This document shows positions 1 through 9,806 of a stretch of 64,000 bases of DNA, one piece after another. A program made the position numbers and the translations under genes. Source of the stretch: Echinarachnius parma. Its lineage: Eukaryota > Echinodermata > Echinoidea > Clypeasteroida > Echinarachniidae. The stretch lies in the NCBI GenBank assembly GCA_037951105.1, contig JBAMJV010003799.1, positions 62,001 to 126,000 of the forward strand, given 5' to 3'. The notes beneath the pieces were generated by a model. It made no database searches and was not told the origin of the DNA. It was given only the letters and a program-made list of their open reading frames with translations. Numbering within the stretch: position 1 is the stretch's first letter; every line of letters begins with the position of its first letter.

Positions 1-3
1 AAA

Positions 4-58
4 GAATCTCCATAGGGTTAATACAGGACCTATCAGGTTCATGTGGGCAATAGGCTAA
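4..58. repeat. Partial copy of dispersed TTAA-type short element
   Basis: The stretch contains 'ccatagggttaatacaggac' and 'tatcaggttcatgtgggca', close to the inner half of the TTAA-flanked element at 57429-57509 ('ccatagagttaatacatgg' ... 'catcaggttcatgtagtgg'). The left end would lie outside the window, so the copy is incomplete. This is assignment by eye to the family described at 5427-5506. Confidence 0.4.
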
Positions 59-233
59 CATTTTATTATTTTTCGATTGTCAAAATGGAATTTAGAAAAC
101 TTGGCAATAAACCAATTTACATAACATATCACTGACATTAGTTCAGTAATGAAAAGAGAGGAGTAGGGAAAAATAGTAGGTGTGTCAGGGATGGCACTTA
201 AGAGTACATCAATTAAACACAAAGAACCCATGA

Positions 234-312
234 AGTCATGTGACCCTCTTTGCAAGAAGGCTGATCCTGCACATGGTCAGTGATGCACTACAAGCCGTGG
301 ACGGAGAGTTTT
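234..312 (+). pseudogene. Degenerate duplicate of part of the downstream exon (helix-coding segment)
   Basis: These 79 bases align without gaps to 422-500 inside the exon at 346-571, with 9 mismatches (about 89% identity). In the exon's frame the copy reads SHVTLFARRLILHMVSDAL..., then meets a TAA stop immediately after the shared segment. A TGA stands just upstream in the same frame. No good splice acceptor precedes it. It is therefore most likely a duplicated exon fragment (pseudo-exon). A skipped or alternative terminal exon cannot be excluded. Hydrophobic positions of the helix are kept while acidic residues changed (D to H, D to S). Confidence 0.65.
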
Positions 313-345
313 AATTACAAGTTTATCAATGTCCCCTCCTCACAG

Positions 346-571
346 GAATGGCAACCACCCCCGAACAGCAGTGGAGCAGACCGTGCGGAGGCAAGCGTGG
401 GCGTTCAACCGCGATGTCTCCGGTCATGTGACCCTCTTTGCAAGAAGGCTGGTCCTGGACATGGTCGATGATGCAGTACAAGAAGTTGACGGAGAGTTTT
501 CGGAGGAGGAAAAGAAGAAATTTGAGAAGGAGGATAGGTGGCTTGCGCACCTGTACTACACACGACTACAG
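346..571 (+). CDS. Internal exon of an unidentified gene (possible AKAP-like amphipathic helix)
   Basis: The exon is bounded by an acceptor (cctcctcacag|g) and a donor (ctacag|gtgaga). Its frame is open, ends in phase 0, and continues in phase into the exon at 1012. The peptide runs from about NGNHPRTAVEQTVRR to KEDRWLAHLYYTRLQ. Its middle part, FARRLVLDMVDDAVQEV, is amphipathic, with hydrophobic pairs every three to four residues (L-V, M-V, A-V, V). This spacing is known from helices that dock to the RII subunit of protein kinase A in A-kinase anchoring proteins such as AKAP7. The helix is followed by a charged EEEKKKFEKED stretch. I do not recognise the protein; anchoring is an inference from the helix pattern alone. 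Upstream exons lie outside the window. The gene is partial here, and a broken copy of the helix segment precedes it. Confidence 0.7.
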
Positions 572-603
572 GTGAGAGAAACAAATACCTCTTGCACTAC
601 AAT

Positions 604-817
604 TTAAGCCCTCCGCACACAGAGCCGACTGGTTTTCAGTCAGGCTAGAGTCGGTTTCGCTCAGTCGTAGCTGATTCAACATGTTGAATAGGCCTCAAAT
701 GATCTCCGACTGGCTCTTGACCGGCAAAACAGGAGTCCTGAGGCAACGTCTACTGAGCTGAACCGACTGAAAAACAGTCAGATCGGGTTGAGTCGGCTCT
801 GTGTGCGGAGGGCTTTA
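604..817. mobile_element. Harbinger-like MITE with perfect 24-bp TIRs and TTA target duplication
   Basis: The element spans 607-814 inside the intron of gene 1. Bases 607-630 (starting AGCCCTCCGCACACAGAGCC) are the exact reverse complement of 791-814. TTA flanks both sides (604-606 and 815-817). The 3-bp TTA/TAA duplication is the hallmark of PIF/Harbinger elements. At 208 bp with no ORF it is a non-autonomous MITE. Inner parts (about 631-665 and 755-790) are also loosely complementary around 'gactg...cagtc' segments. Confidence 0.8.
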
Positions 818-1011
818 GATGTTACATGATAAAACATGGTTGTCTGTAGGAATGGAAGGACTTGTAAAACAAGTAAAGTGATAATGTATTTTGTTGTGCA
901 CTATTTACTAAAATGGCAATATTTCAATTTGAATATGTGAGACAGATGAGGGAACACGATTTATCTCATACATTGATTTGGTATTTGTTTTTGTTTTATT
1001 ATATTATTCAG

Positions 1012-1176
1012 GGTCTGAATGCTCCAGTGAGAGAAGAAGATGATGATGAGCGGGGAAGTGAGAAGGAGAGCGATAATGAGGAGGAGGAGGAGGAGGTGGA
1101 GGAGGGGCAGGATGACCAACAACAAGAAGACATGAATCTCCTTGGCGACGATATGGAAGAACATCCAACTGTCTGA
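1012..1176 (+). CDS. Terminal coding exon of the unidentified gene: acidic C-terminus
   Basis: An acceptor (ttattattcag|ggtctg) opens the exon in phase 0, matching the exon that ends at 571. It encodes GLNAPVREEDDDERGSEKES, then a run rich in Glu, Asp and Gln, then MNLLGDDMEEHPTV and a TGA stop at 1174-1176. The acidic, low-complexity tail is likely disordered. Together the two exons give the last ~130 residues of the protein. No homolog is recognised. The 440-bp intron between them holds a Harbinger-like MITE. The 3' UTR probably begins in the CAT-repeat tract that follows; no convincing AATAAA signal lies close by. Confidence 0.72.
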   Translation, partial: GLNAPVREEDDDERGSEKESDNEEEEEEVEEGQDDQQQEDMNLLGDDMEEHPTV

Positions 1177-1216
1177 GTCAAGCGTCATTTGTTGGGGTGT
1201 GGGGACCTGAGAAAAA

Positions 1217-1516
1217 AAATCATCATTATCATGGTCATTCTTATCAACATCATCATCATAAACTTTCTCATCTTTATCTTTGCCATCGTCATCAATATCA
1301 TCGTTATCAGTATCATTATTATCATCATCATCATCATCATCAATCAATATCTTTGATATCATCATTATCATCATCATCATCATCGTCATATTGATCATCA
1401 TAGTCTGTCGTCATTATCTTATCATCATCATCAATATCATCATTATCATCATCATGATCATGATCATCATGATCGTCATCATTATCTTCAATAACATCTT
1501 CATCAATATCTTCAAT

Positions 1517-1582
<66 letters not shown>

Positions 1583-1622
1583 GCCGTCGTCGTCATCGGC
1601 GGCATTGTCATCATCATCAGAG
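1217..1622 (+). repeat. (CAT/ATC)n trinucleotide microsatellite
   Basis: About 400 bp is dominated by imperfect CAT units, with a near-pure run around 1518-1582. It starts about 40 bases after the stop codon of the acidic-tail gene, so it may be transcribed in its 3' UTR. The long open frames here (poly-His, poly-Ile, poly-Asp, poly-Met) are artefacts of the repeat. Confidence 0.95.
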
Positions 1623-1848
1623 CAAATGTCTGTGTCACATTTAAAGGTGATTAAAGACTTTCGTACATGCATATGTGCGTTAATGAGTTTGTGTACGTGC
1701 ATTAATTTAACTGTTCATAAATTGGTGTCCAAGACTCATTTGTATTGCAAAGCATCTCATATTGACTCACTATTACTCGACTTAAAAACCACCCTGTGCT
1801 TAATAAGTGTGGTTTGCGGTTGCACCATGTGAGATGGGTGGATTGGTG

Positions 1849-2122
1849 AGTCCTGAAAAGGACTATGGTTAGTCCTAGAAAGGACTGTTGGTGTAGTCCT
1901 GAAAAGGACTGTTGGTATTCTTTCTAGGAGAGTTCTAAAAAGAACTATTGGTAGTCCTAGAAAGGACTGTTGGTAGTTCTAAAGAGAACTGTTGGTAGTC
2001 CTAGAAAGGACTGTTGGGATAGTCCTGAAAAGGACTGTTGGTATTCTTTCTAGGAGAGTCCTAAAAAGGACAGTTGGTAGTCCTAGAAAGGACTGTTGGT
2101 AGTCCTAGAAAGGACTGTTGGT
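1849..2122. repeat. Palindromic minisatellite of ~21-bp hairpin units
   Basis: About eleven imperfect units follow the plan AGTCCTAGAAAGGACT + GTTGGT. Each unit is a small inverted repeat. Two units carry paired changes (AGTTCTAAAAAGAACT, AGTTCTAAAGAGAACT) that keep the arms complementary. A longer segment including 'attctttctaggag' occurs twice (about 1918 and 2043), showing a higher-order duplication. It lies downstream of the acidic-tail gene. Confidence 0.9.
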
Positions 2123-2718
2123 TTGCGAGGAGAGGGTGGATGGTAGGAGAGGGCTTAGTGTTCTCTTTCATTTGTAGATTGAGAAAAAGAAGACGTTTAA
2201 ACCAGATACTTGTTTTATTTATGTCTTCATAAATGGTACATCTCGACAGAACAAATCTTGCTATATCAGACAAATATATTCGTGGCGATATATATCCTTT
2301 TACAGAACACTTTTAGTTTCACTACGTATGAGAGTTGTTACATGCATTGACATTCAGTTTAAAATATTCTTTTTATATAATACATATAAACATCTCAAAT
2401 GAAATTTCTCTCAAAATGTGCTCTGTTAAAACAAAAATGTACATTCCAGTTAACCCTTCTAGAAAGAAATTTTTCCTGTACTCAAAATGATGTATTGTAA
2501 TGCAGATAGTGGATATTAGTCACTGACAAAGTGAGTGCATACTGCCAAAAGTTTTTTAGGAGGCATATTTTTGTTGGTAAATCGGATTAAACATTTGTTC
2601 ACAATATTAGATTATAATAATAACAGCAATTTGTTATAGCGCTATTCATATGAGTATCATAGCACTTTTACATTACTATTATTACCTTGGCCAATGGATA
2701 CACACTGCTATCATTCCT

Positions 2719-2891
2719 GGGCCCTGTTACAGAAAGCGATGCAGTCGATTGTAAAGTTGCAATTGATTGCAAGTCCGATTATTTGACTAAATGCACATAA
2801 TATCTGATTGGTTCAAATGCATTTTTTTCCTTCTGAATTGCAATTATTTGCAACTTTACAATCAATTGTAGTTCTTTCTGCTATGGGGCCC
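2719..2891. mobile_element. MITE, GGGCCCTGTT-CAGAAAG family, copy A
   Basis: The left end GGGCCCTGTTACAGAAAG pairs with a right end whose reverse complement begins GGGCCCCATAGCAGAAAG. The subterminal 'gattgtaaagttgcaattga' has a matching inverted copy near the right end. The same design occurs at 23865-24028, 24061-24197 and 62069-62236. A conserved 'tgattggtt' sits in the middle. There is no ORF. The superfamily is undetermined; flanks hint at a short (~3 bp) target duplication in some copies. Confidence 0.8.
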
Positions 2892-3062
2892 ATGACACAA
2901 AGTGCACATTTTCCTCTCCCTAGGGAGTATTCAAGGTGGTCGACTGTTGGCTGGGCACAGTGCTAATGAAGCACATTCCCAATCAATGTTTTAACCTAAA
3001 CTAAACACTGATTTGTCTGCACTTTTTGGCAGCTGGTTTAGTGAATGCAAAAAATAATTCAG
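2892..3062. other. Intergenic, no feature seen
   Basis: Unremarkable AT-rich sequence between a MITE and an AT-rich tandem array. No open frame or RNA-like structure is evident. Confidence 0.6.
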
Positions 3063-3352
3063 TCAAATTTAAAATTTCAAAAAAAAAATGTACAAATTGA
3101 AATTTCAAATTTCAAAAAATAATTGTACAAATTTATATTTAAAATTTCAAAAAATAATAATGTACAAATTGAAATTAAAAAAAAAAAAAAATTGTACAAA
3201 TTGAAATTTAAAATTTCAAAAAATAATTGTACAAATTGAAATTTAAAATTGCCAAAAATAATTGTACAAATTGAAATTTCAAATTTCAAAAAATAATTGT
3301 ACAAATTTAAATTTCAAATTTCAAAAAATAATTGTACAAATTGAAATTTAAC
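3063..3352. repeat. AT-rich tandem array, unit ~36-40 bp
   Basis: Roughly eight imperfect units combine 'aaaaataattgtacaaatt' with 'gaaatttaaaatttcaa'. Units contain short palindromes (aaattt, ttgtacaa). A poly-A expansion interrupts the array around 3177-3191. Open frames over it only reflect the repeat. Confidence 0.9.
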
Positions 3353-4490
3353 TCTGTACATGCTGTACAATTGTCATTGTGCTATGTAACACATATGTGC
3401 AGAGAGTTAAATGTCATTTAAACTCAGAAGTCTTGACTGCATCATTTGCATTTTCTAAGTGATGAGACTAACATATTAATACCCCTTTTTATCGTTGGGA
3501 TATTGAGAAACATATAAAATCGTGACCTTGTACCTTGTAACAATGAAATGTCATATAATGATAAAAATGATGTTGATTGTGACTTTAAAAAGAACCCTGA
3601 AATAACTGTGCATACTCCGACTATATGTATGTATTTTTGTGTTAAAGTGATCCATTAAACTTTATATTTTGTTCCCAAAAATAATATTTGGGACAGAAAT
3701 CATATACCAGTTTCATTGTAAGATTCTTGAGAATGATATGTGAGATTTTCATAGAAAAGGAATAATGTTTACCTAGTGAAAACAGAGAAAATCAATGGCT
3801 GATTTTATCCCGATCGTTCGTGTGACGTATCCGAATTTGGATACTATGGACGATTGAGTTACGGTCGAAAGCGTCCATAGACGCTTTTAAATTGAATCTT
3901 AAATATCTCCATAATTAGGGGGACATTTGAAAAATCTAAACCTATTTAATTCTTCTGTTACCATAAGCCAAACAACAAGGTACATATATTTTGCACGCCT
4001 AAAGGTGCACATGTGCACCCCTTAACAGGGATGTACATGAGCACCCTTGAAAAGCTGCATATGAACACCCCAAGAGTGCCCATGTCTACCTTATAGGGTG
4101 CACGATCTTGTCCCATATTTTGCACGCCTAAAGCTCCAAGTGATTTTGGTTGAATTTACCCTGTTCTTTTTCTTCTTCGGGTTAATCTACCTCCTTCAAT
4201 CCTGACGATTCTTGCAGATACTGTGTGTGTGTGCATACACAGGGTGCGCAGGTGCTTATTTACAAGATGCAAGTCAAAGTCTAGTCCGGTAGTTAGTTGA
4301 TTCCTTCCGTCAGGTTGCGCAGAGCTGGCCTTTACAGATGGCGCCAGGACAACCTCTAAGGGAAGGGAACTCCACTGACGAACTGTTGAACAGGTTTTAA
4401 AAACAAAAATGATATCAAGCGCTTGCACCTGTAAAATTAATTAATTTGATACCAGTGATTGAAAAAAGGATATTTCTTTAGACAAGATAA
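3353..4490. other. Intergenic; short direct repeat at 3981-4137
   Basis: Mostly unremarkable. The phrase 'atattttgcacgcctaaag' appears twice about 130 bases apart (around 3988 and 4113). Between them are 'tgcacatgtgcacc'-like words and repeated 'gcacccc' motifs. No gene is supported. Confidence 0.5.
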
Positions 4491-4495
4491 CTCAG

Positions 4496-5060
4496 ATTTT
4501 ACTTCATGTCGAGTCAAAATTTCTGTCCTAAGTATGCACCAGATTGCATAATTTCAAGTAAAACATTGAAAAAAAAACCTTACCGTGCACGGACGGACAC
4601 CCCCCTACCGTCACACCATCCCCCCTCTCGGTCGCTTCGCTCCCTCGGGAATCAGTTTTGTCTACGACTGGAATACTTTGTTCATGTTGTTGTATCATAC
4701 ATAATGTGGCTTTTGATGCACTATTTGAACTGTATATGTCACTTTGCGATTATTATTTTGGGGGTGCATATTTGTTTTTATTCTTTATGAAACAAATAAA
4801 ACCTCTTTTTCCGGTCGGTAGAATCATGAAGCACTTACCCACATTATAGTACATGTTGTCAAGTCAGAATTTCCTTCCTAGGTATGTCCCAGATTGCACA
4901 GTTTCAGGTCCAAAAATGCAAAAGATCCCTACCATGGCAGGGGAGACACACCCTCCTCCCGCTCAGTCGCTACGCTCCTCCGGGCTTGGTCACTTCGATC
5001 CCTCGCAATATCCGACTGTGATGCGGATTTGGTTTTGCCCCCCAAAAGTTTTTGCTCATT
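4496..5060. repeat. Two diverged copies of a ~200-bp repeat
   Basis: Around 4506-4670 and 4855-5050 the same order of words recurs: 'gtcaaaatttctgtccta', 'accagattgca', 'tttca.gt..aaaa', then a GC-richer part with 'tcggtcgcttcgctccctcg' versus 'tcagtcgctacgctcctccg'. Short peptides read through both copies but differ by frameshifts, so they are treated as decayed repeat, not genes. Confidence 0.6.
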
Positions 5061-5426
5061 ATGCCACTGGTTGGGAATAGCCCTATATAAGTTACCTGTA
5101 TTATTATTATGACAAGGTTTCCTGGTATTTTGTTTTAAATGTTTAAAAAAATGGCTTTATCAGTTTTATATCATTAGAAATGTTCATATTGGTATGGATA
5201 ATTCTTTTTTTAAATTGACAGTGCAATCAATTGAAATGTTAATAAGTCACCTTGATCATTGTGAGTTAAAATAATTAATTTGATTGTTTATATTATATTA
5301 TATTAATTTATGTGCGTTTTGTGTGTATTCTCCATTTTTCATAGACCAGAGTATGTGTTTATAATAAAGTGTGTATTATTTGGAATTGCAGTGATTTTGT
5401 TATTAAACTGTTATATTTCAGATGTC

Positions 5427-5506
5427 TTAACCCGTTGCTTACGGGAACCGGGAGGGCTATGTACAAAGTCTATGGGGATTTCTGAATCTCGTAGTGAATA
5501 GGTTAA
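5427..5506. mobile_element. TTAA-flanked short element (CCC...GG ends)
   Basis: This 80-bp unit is TTAA-CCCGTTGCTTACGGG ... GTGAATAGG-TTAA. It shares an inner core ('gtacaaagtctatggggatt' then 'tctgaatct') with 19440-19521, and in reverse with 34671-34750. Duplicated TTAA with CCC-type tips is the signature of piggyBac-like elements; a unit this short would be a minimal non-autonomous derivative. The superfamily is an inference. Confidence 0.6.
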
Positions 5507-6084
5507 ATGTGAAAATTGTATAAGTTTTCTTCTGTGTTTTAAAAATGACATACATGTAGTTGGTGAAAATGTCTTTTGTTTTTCTCGTATAAGCCAAATT
5601 AATACTTAAAATTAAAATTATGTTTTAATCACTTTTTCATGATTATTGATTTATCACAAATGTATACAATCATTACCTTGAAAATATCTATTAGAATGAC
5701 ATAAATTCAAACTCATTTGTTAAGATTAATATTTAATGTTACTTATTGATTACTTTGCAAATTCAATGTGTGCCTTTCTAATTTGGTGCATTTGTAACAA
5801 TTATTAACTTGTTTCAAAGTTGTGAAGTCATCATTGTGATTTGTGTTTTAATATGAAAAGGAAATTTATAAGTTTATGTCATCAGTGTGACTATTATTTT
5901 GTATATGATTAAAGATATTTCTATCGTTCAGGACCTCATATTTATATTAAATAATATTAAATAATTTCTTACATACTTACATTCTTGACTTTGCAGTAAT
6001 TTCTTTCACTGTACTTGACTTTATCATTGAATGGTTTTTGATATCATATTTCTTAAGTATCTTTGATGACATTCGCAAAAACTA
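5507..6084. other. AT-rich intergenic, no feature seen
   Basis: Very AT-rich sequence with no ORF of note, no obvious repeats and no RNA-like structure. Confidence 0.6.
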
Positions 6085-6405
6085 GCAAATGATTTCTGTC
6101 ATCTCATATGTCCACTGAGTGATGTGTGAAAATTCCATGGTAAATAAATGTCATATGACCGAGAAATTAGCGAAATTGCAAAGTGATATTCGCTAACTCG
6201 GTCATTGCACCAAGATGCACGGACTTTGTACACAGTCTAAACACTTCAATCATACATATCTTTATAATGGAAGAGCAATTTGGAAATCCAAAGGCTGCTA
6301 CATGCATGTATTGGTAATACGAATACAATGAGGTATGTGAGAACATCTAGACTTCGACTTTTGAGGATTTTGACAAAGTTACAATTCTGTTTGTTAGATG
6401 GTGAT
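6085..6405 (+). repeat. Dispersed ~310-bp repeat, copy 1
   Basis: It shares ordered blocks with 36895-37205: 'atatgtccac', 'gtgatgtgtga', 'gaccgagaaattagc', 'tattcgctaactc', 'actttgtaca', 'ttgaggattttgacaaagtt'. A third, inverted and shorter copy lies at 54695-54880. No ORF and no clear termini. It may be a MITE or an old SINE-like repeat. Confidence 0.7.
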
Positions 6406-6618
6406 GGATCATGATGGTGATAGCGCCATCTGGGCCCATATTTAGAAAACCCACTGGATAAATTTCAACAACTAAAATAAAGTCCATTTTGACGATGTGT
6501 TATTTAAAAAGTAAACTACACAAAGTTTTCTTTGTCATTAACTATGGTTATCTGGGAAAGCATTTATTACCTATATACGTTGTAGTAAATTTACCCTAGT
6601 TGGTAACTAAAAGGGGTT

Positions 6619-7066
6619 ACAGCTCGTTATTCCGAAGGTTCGTTATTCTGAAGGTTCGTTTTTTTCCCGAAAATTAAATCGGGTTTGATATTCCGAAGGT
6701 TCGTTAATCCGAAAATGAAATGGGGTTCGTTAATCAAAAAATTAAATGAGGTTCGTTAATCCGAAAATGAAATGAGGTTTCGTTTATCCGAAAATGAAAT
6801 GAGATTCGTTAATCCGAAAGGTTCAATACGAACCCCATATTATTTTCGGATTAACGAACCCTATTGCATTTTTTGACTAACGAACCTCATGTCATTTTCG
6901 GATTAACGAACCCTATTTTATTTTCGGATAAACGAACCTTCGGAACAACGAACCTTCGGATTAATGCAACAAATGTTTGGATTAACGAACCCTATTTCAT
7001 TTTTAGATTAACGAACCCTCAGGTATACGAAATGTGTGTGTTTTTCGGAATAACGAACCGCAACTT
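6619..7066. mobile_element. Foldback element with arms built of ~26-bp tandem repeats
   Basis: The left arm (about 6620-6822) repeats GGTTCGTTAATCCGAAAAT-type units in one orientation. The right arm (about 6830-7065) holds the same units reverse-complemented (ATTTTCGGATTAACGAACC). The outermost ends also match ('cgttattccgaa' left, 'ttcggaataacg' right). There is almost no spacer, so the whole block can fold into one long hairpin. Foldback transposons with tandemly repeated arms are known in sea urchins (TU elements). No transposase frame is present. Confidence 0.85.
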
Positions 7067-7560
7067 CTAAAAGGATATTATATATTGTTGCATAGCATAG
7101 CCCAATCATCTAAAACTAAAATTAGATGTAGAATGAAACTAAACTAGTGCGTTTTTTTATGAATGGACCAAGAAGTTCAAATAGGATTTACGTGATTATG
7201 ACTCGTTTGGAAAGCAGCTGGTAATGTTGAGGAAAGTGAAAGTGGTGATTAGTACATGGGGATTAAAAGTGGATGACAAAAAGGGTAAAAACACCAAAAT
7301 TATTTAGTAGGCGTGTTCAGTCCTGCTTACGCACGCTCTCTCCGTGGGCGAAGGGTAAAGAAGGAACATCAAAAGAAAGACGGAAAGAAAGTTACCACGG
7401 TCTAAACAAGAGATAGTGATACACTGCTTCCATGGTCTAAGGGAAAGAACTCAAGTGGATCATTGTCCGCTATAGAAAAACTGCCACAAAACATGATATT
7501 CTCGGGACTTTATACGAGTGAGAAAATCCCGTTTTAATACCATCTGCATTCTGCACAAAA
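7067..7560. other. Intergenic, no feature seen
   Basis: Mixed sequence with a GC-richer patch near 7310-7350 ('cttacgcacgctctctccgt'). Nothing codes convincingly. Confidence 0.5.
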
Positions 7561-7570
7561 AGAAAGACTT

Positions 7571-7599
7571 GGGGGTGGGGGGGGGGGGGGGGGGGGGGG
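7571..7599. repeat. Poly-G tract
   Basis: About 29 G broken by a single T. It is one of many long G or C homopolymers in the window. It could form a G-quadruplex, and its length in the assembly is likely unreliable. Confidence 0.95.
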
Positions 7600-7819
7600 C
7601 AAGACAAGACAATAACGGACTCCTTTTCGCCACGATACCGCAATAAAAAAAAGAGAGTCTTTCTCACCCAGATACCTCGGCAGAAAGGAAGATCGTTTCG
7701 CGGTGTTACCCTCGAATACCAAGAATGATAATCCGCTAATTACTATAGGGGATAATACGATGACTCAGCGGACGCAGAATCTCAAAGAAAGTAGAGCCCA
7801 CCCTTGAGTTTTTTCAATA

Positions 7820-8008
7820 AACAAAGAGAGAAAGGAAGACAGGAGAGAGGGGGAAAGATGGAGGAGGGGGTCGAATATTGAGGGAGGGGGGTGATGGGGG
7901 AGGGGTGAGGGATGAGGAGAAAGGAGACGTATACATGGAAGATGAGAGAGTGATGGGGAGGGGTGAGGAGAAAGGAGAAGTATACATGGAAGATGAGAGA
8001 GTGAGGGG
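7820..8008. repeat. Purine-rich tract with a 50-bp tandem duplication
   Basis: G/A make up nearly all bases on the plus strand. 'gtatacatggaagatgagag' occurs at about 7928 and 7979, each preceded by 'gaggagaaaggag', giving two ~50-bp copies. The open frame over it is a product of composition. Confidence 0.85.
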
Positions 8009-8164
8009 GGAGGATGTGGAGGGAGGATGGTATAGGCAGATAATTTATGAGTTAGAAATAGTAAGTTAAATGAGAAAAAAGGACAAAAGGACAGAGGGGA
8101 GAGTCAGACGGATGACAATTAGATAGCAACAGGATAGAAAGAACATATCAAGAAAGGATGCAGG

Positions 8165-8460
8165 GAATAGGGGCACATTTTTCTTAGGGGGGGGGGGGGG
8201 GGGGGCTGAGGTATTTTGTCCAAATAACTATCCTTCCATGTTTTACCTGACAAGCAACAACATAATATACTGCCGACAAATGACGTAATATTGGCTTTAA
8301 ATTAAATGTATGCCCGAATGTAACATGATTTTGCCCGAATATTATATGCCATGAATTTGCCTGAATATGATGGTTTTGCCTGAATATGACATGTTTATTT
8401 CCCGAATATGGCCGTTTTTCAAAACTCCAGGGGAAGGGGGGGGGGGGGGGGCTGTGAACT
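8165..8460 (+). repeat. Poly-G-bearing repeat with 'gcccgaatatgaca' spacers, copy 1
   Basis: The order is 'gcacatttttct', poly-G (8187-8205), 'ctgaggtattttgtccaaat', a series of 'tgcccgaatatgacatga' phrases, 'ggccgtttttcaaaactcca', poly-G (8436-8451), 'gctg'. The same order appears at 9810-10420, so the homopolymers travel with the element. Confidence 0.8.
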
Positions 8461-8713
8461 GCTGCCTCCTAGGCCTATGTGTAGGGAGGAGGAAAGAGGA
8501 AACTACTTTGCCAGTTCTACGAAGACTGTCATCGTAACAGTGAAATGCAACGGGAAAGGATACAATAGAACGCATGGCGACTTTTGATTGTTATGCGCTA
8601 CACGATTAGCAAGTAAAGGTGGCTTCTTCAATATATATATAAAAAAGGGATTAGCCTTAGCTCATTTTTAGTGAATCAAAGGGGTATGAGGATCCAAAGA
8701 AGGGGGCATGAAA

Positions 8714-8730
8714 GGGGGGGGGGGGGGGGG
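8714..8730. repeat. Poly-G tract
   Basis: Uninterrupted run of 17 G. Confidence 0.95.
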
Positions 8731-9806
8731 TGATGACGGGGTTGGTTGCACCCCAATTGAATCCCTGTATAGACTCTTTCAAAGGGAGGGAGGGTAATAA
8801 CGCGACTAGTATCCATGCGCGCTTTAATGGCAAAATAATTAGTGCCTTTACTACCTAATTAAGCCATTATAGCGTCCCAAATCACACTTTATTGAGGTAG
8901 GATCAACGTTAAGTTGAATGTCCTTTGTTAGTTGATACCACCATATTCCACTAACTAGATATGTCGCCACTGGGTGGGCAGCTCAAGTGGATTATCATTG
9001 GAAATAAAATGGCGCAGTTTCCCGTGTTGGTGTTTTCTAGATGTGTTGCATGAACGCCGAAGAAATCACATAATTATGCAGGTGTACTGAGAATCGAGAA
9101 TTCTGAATTGGTGTGATTTTTAATTCGAGTTTCTGTAAAAAAACAAAAAAAAACATTACCATGAGGCATTTACGTTTTCTAAAAAAAAAAAATATATATT
9201 CTTTAATGATAATCATAATCATAACAATAATTATGTTTTTAACAACATCAGCAGCAGAAGCAGCAGCAGCAACAGCTACAATAATAAGATAATTTGTGTC
9301 TTCTTCCTTTTATTTGTCCAGAAAGCAGTAATAATGTATCTAACACATATAGGTATAAATATAGATATTCTATTATAAACACCAACTTCGTTTGATTGAA
9401 AATGCAAATATAGATGATAAAAACACAATAATGCACAATAACACAGTATATCAACAAACAAATTATCTGGATTATGCGCGTACTACAAAAGTAGACATTT
9501 GAATGGAATGACTAATATGTGTGTAATGCATTATTGCTGTGTATATTAGGTTTAGGAAGAATAATGCCATTTAGTTTGTGTAGCCTCAATTTGTATCATT
9601 ATTGTACTCCAATTATTGCGCTGCCGTGCATTACTGAATGGATTACATGCAGGATAATCATAAAATGGACGAATTAGAAAACAAAATGAACAAAACATTC
9701 GAAAATTATGATGCAAATGTTGTTTTCCGGATGTTGCGAGATGTCAGATGTATATTATATGCACCTAATTTGATTTATCTACCAATGCCCGCGTATCTGC
9801 ATGGTA
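8731..9806. other. Intergenic, no gene seen
   Basis: AT-rich sequence with a short interrupted poly-A tract near 9180-9191 and a CAGCAG-rich stretch near 9249-9275. No supported gene. Confidence 0.55.

Noticed and set aside
961-1702. Minus- and plus-strand frames of poly-Asp, poly-Met, poly-His and poly-Ile
   Set aside because: Products of the CAT/ATC microsatellite following the acidic-tail gene.
2618-2660. Possible tRNA or SINE head near 'ttgttatagcgctattcata'
   Set aside because: No cloverleaf or A/B box could be laid out; it looks like the tail of a dispersed AAT-type repeat also seen at 36013-36110.
4156-4428. 90-codon minus-strand frame
   Set aside because: No motif, no splice context, ordinary intergenic composition.
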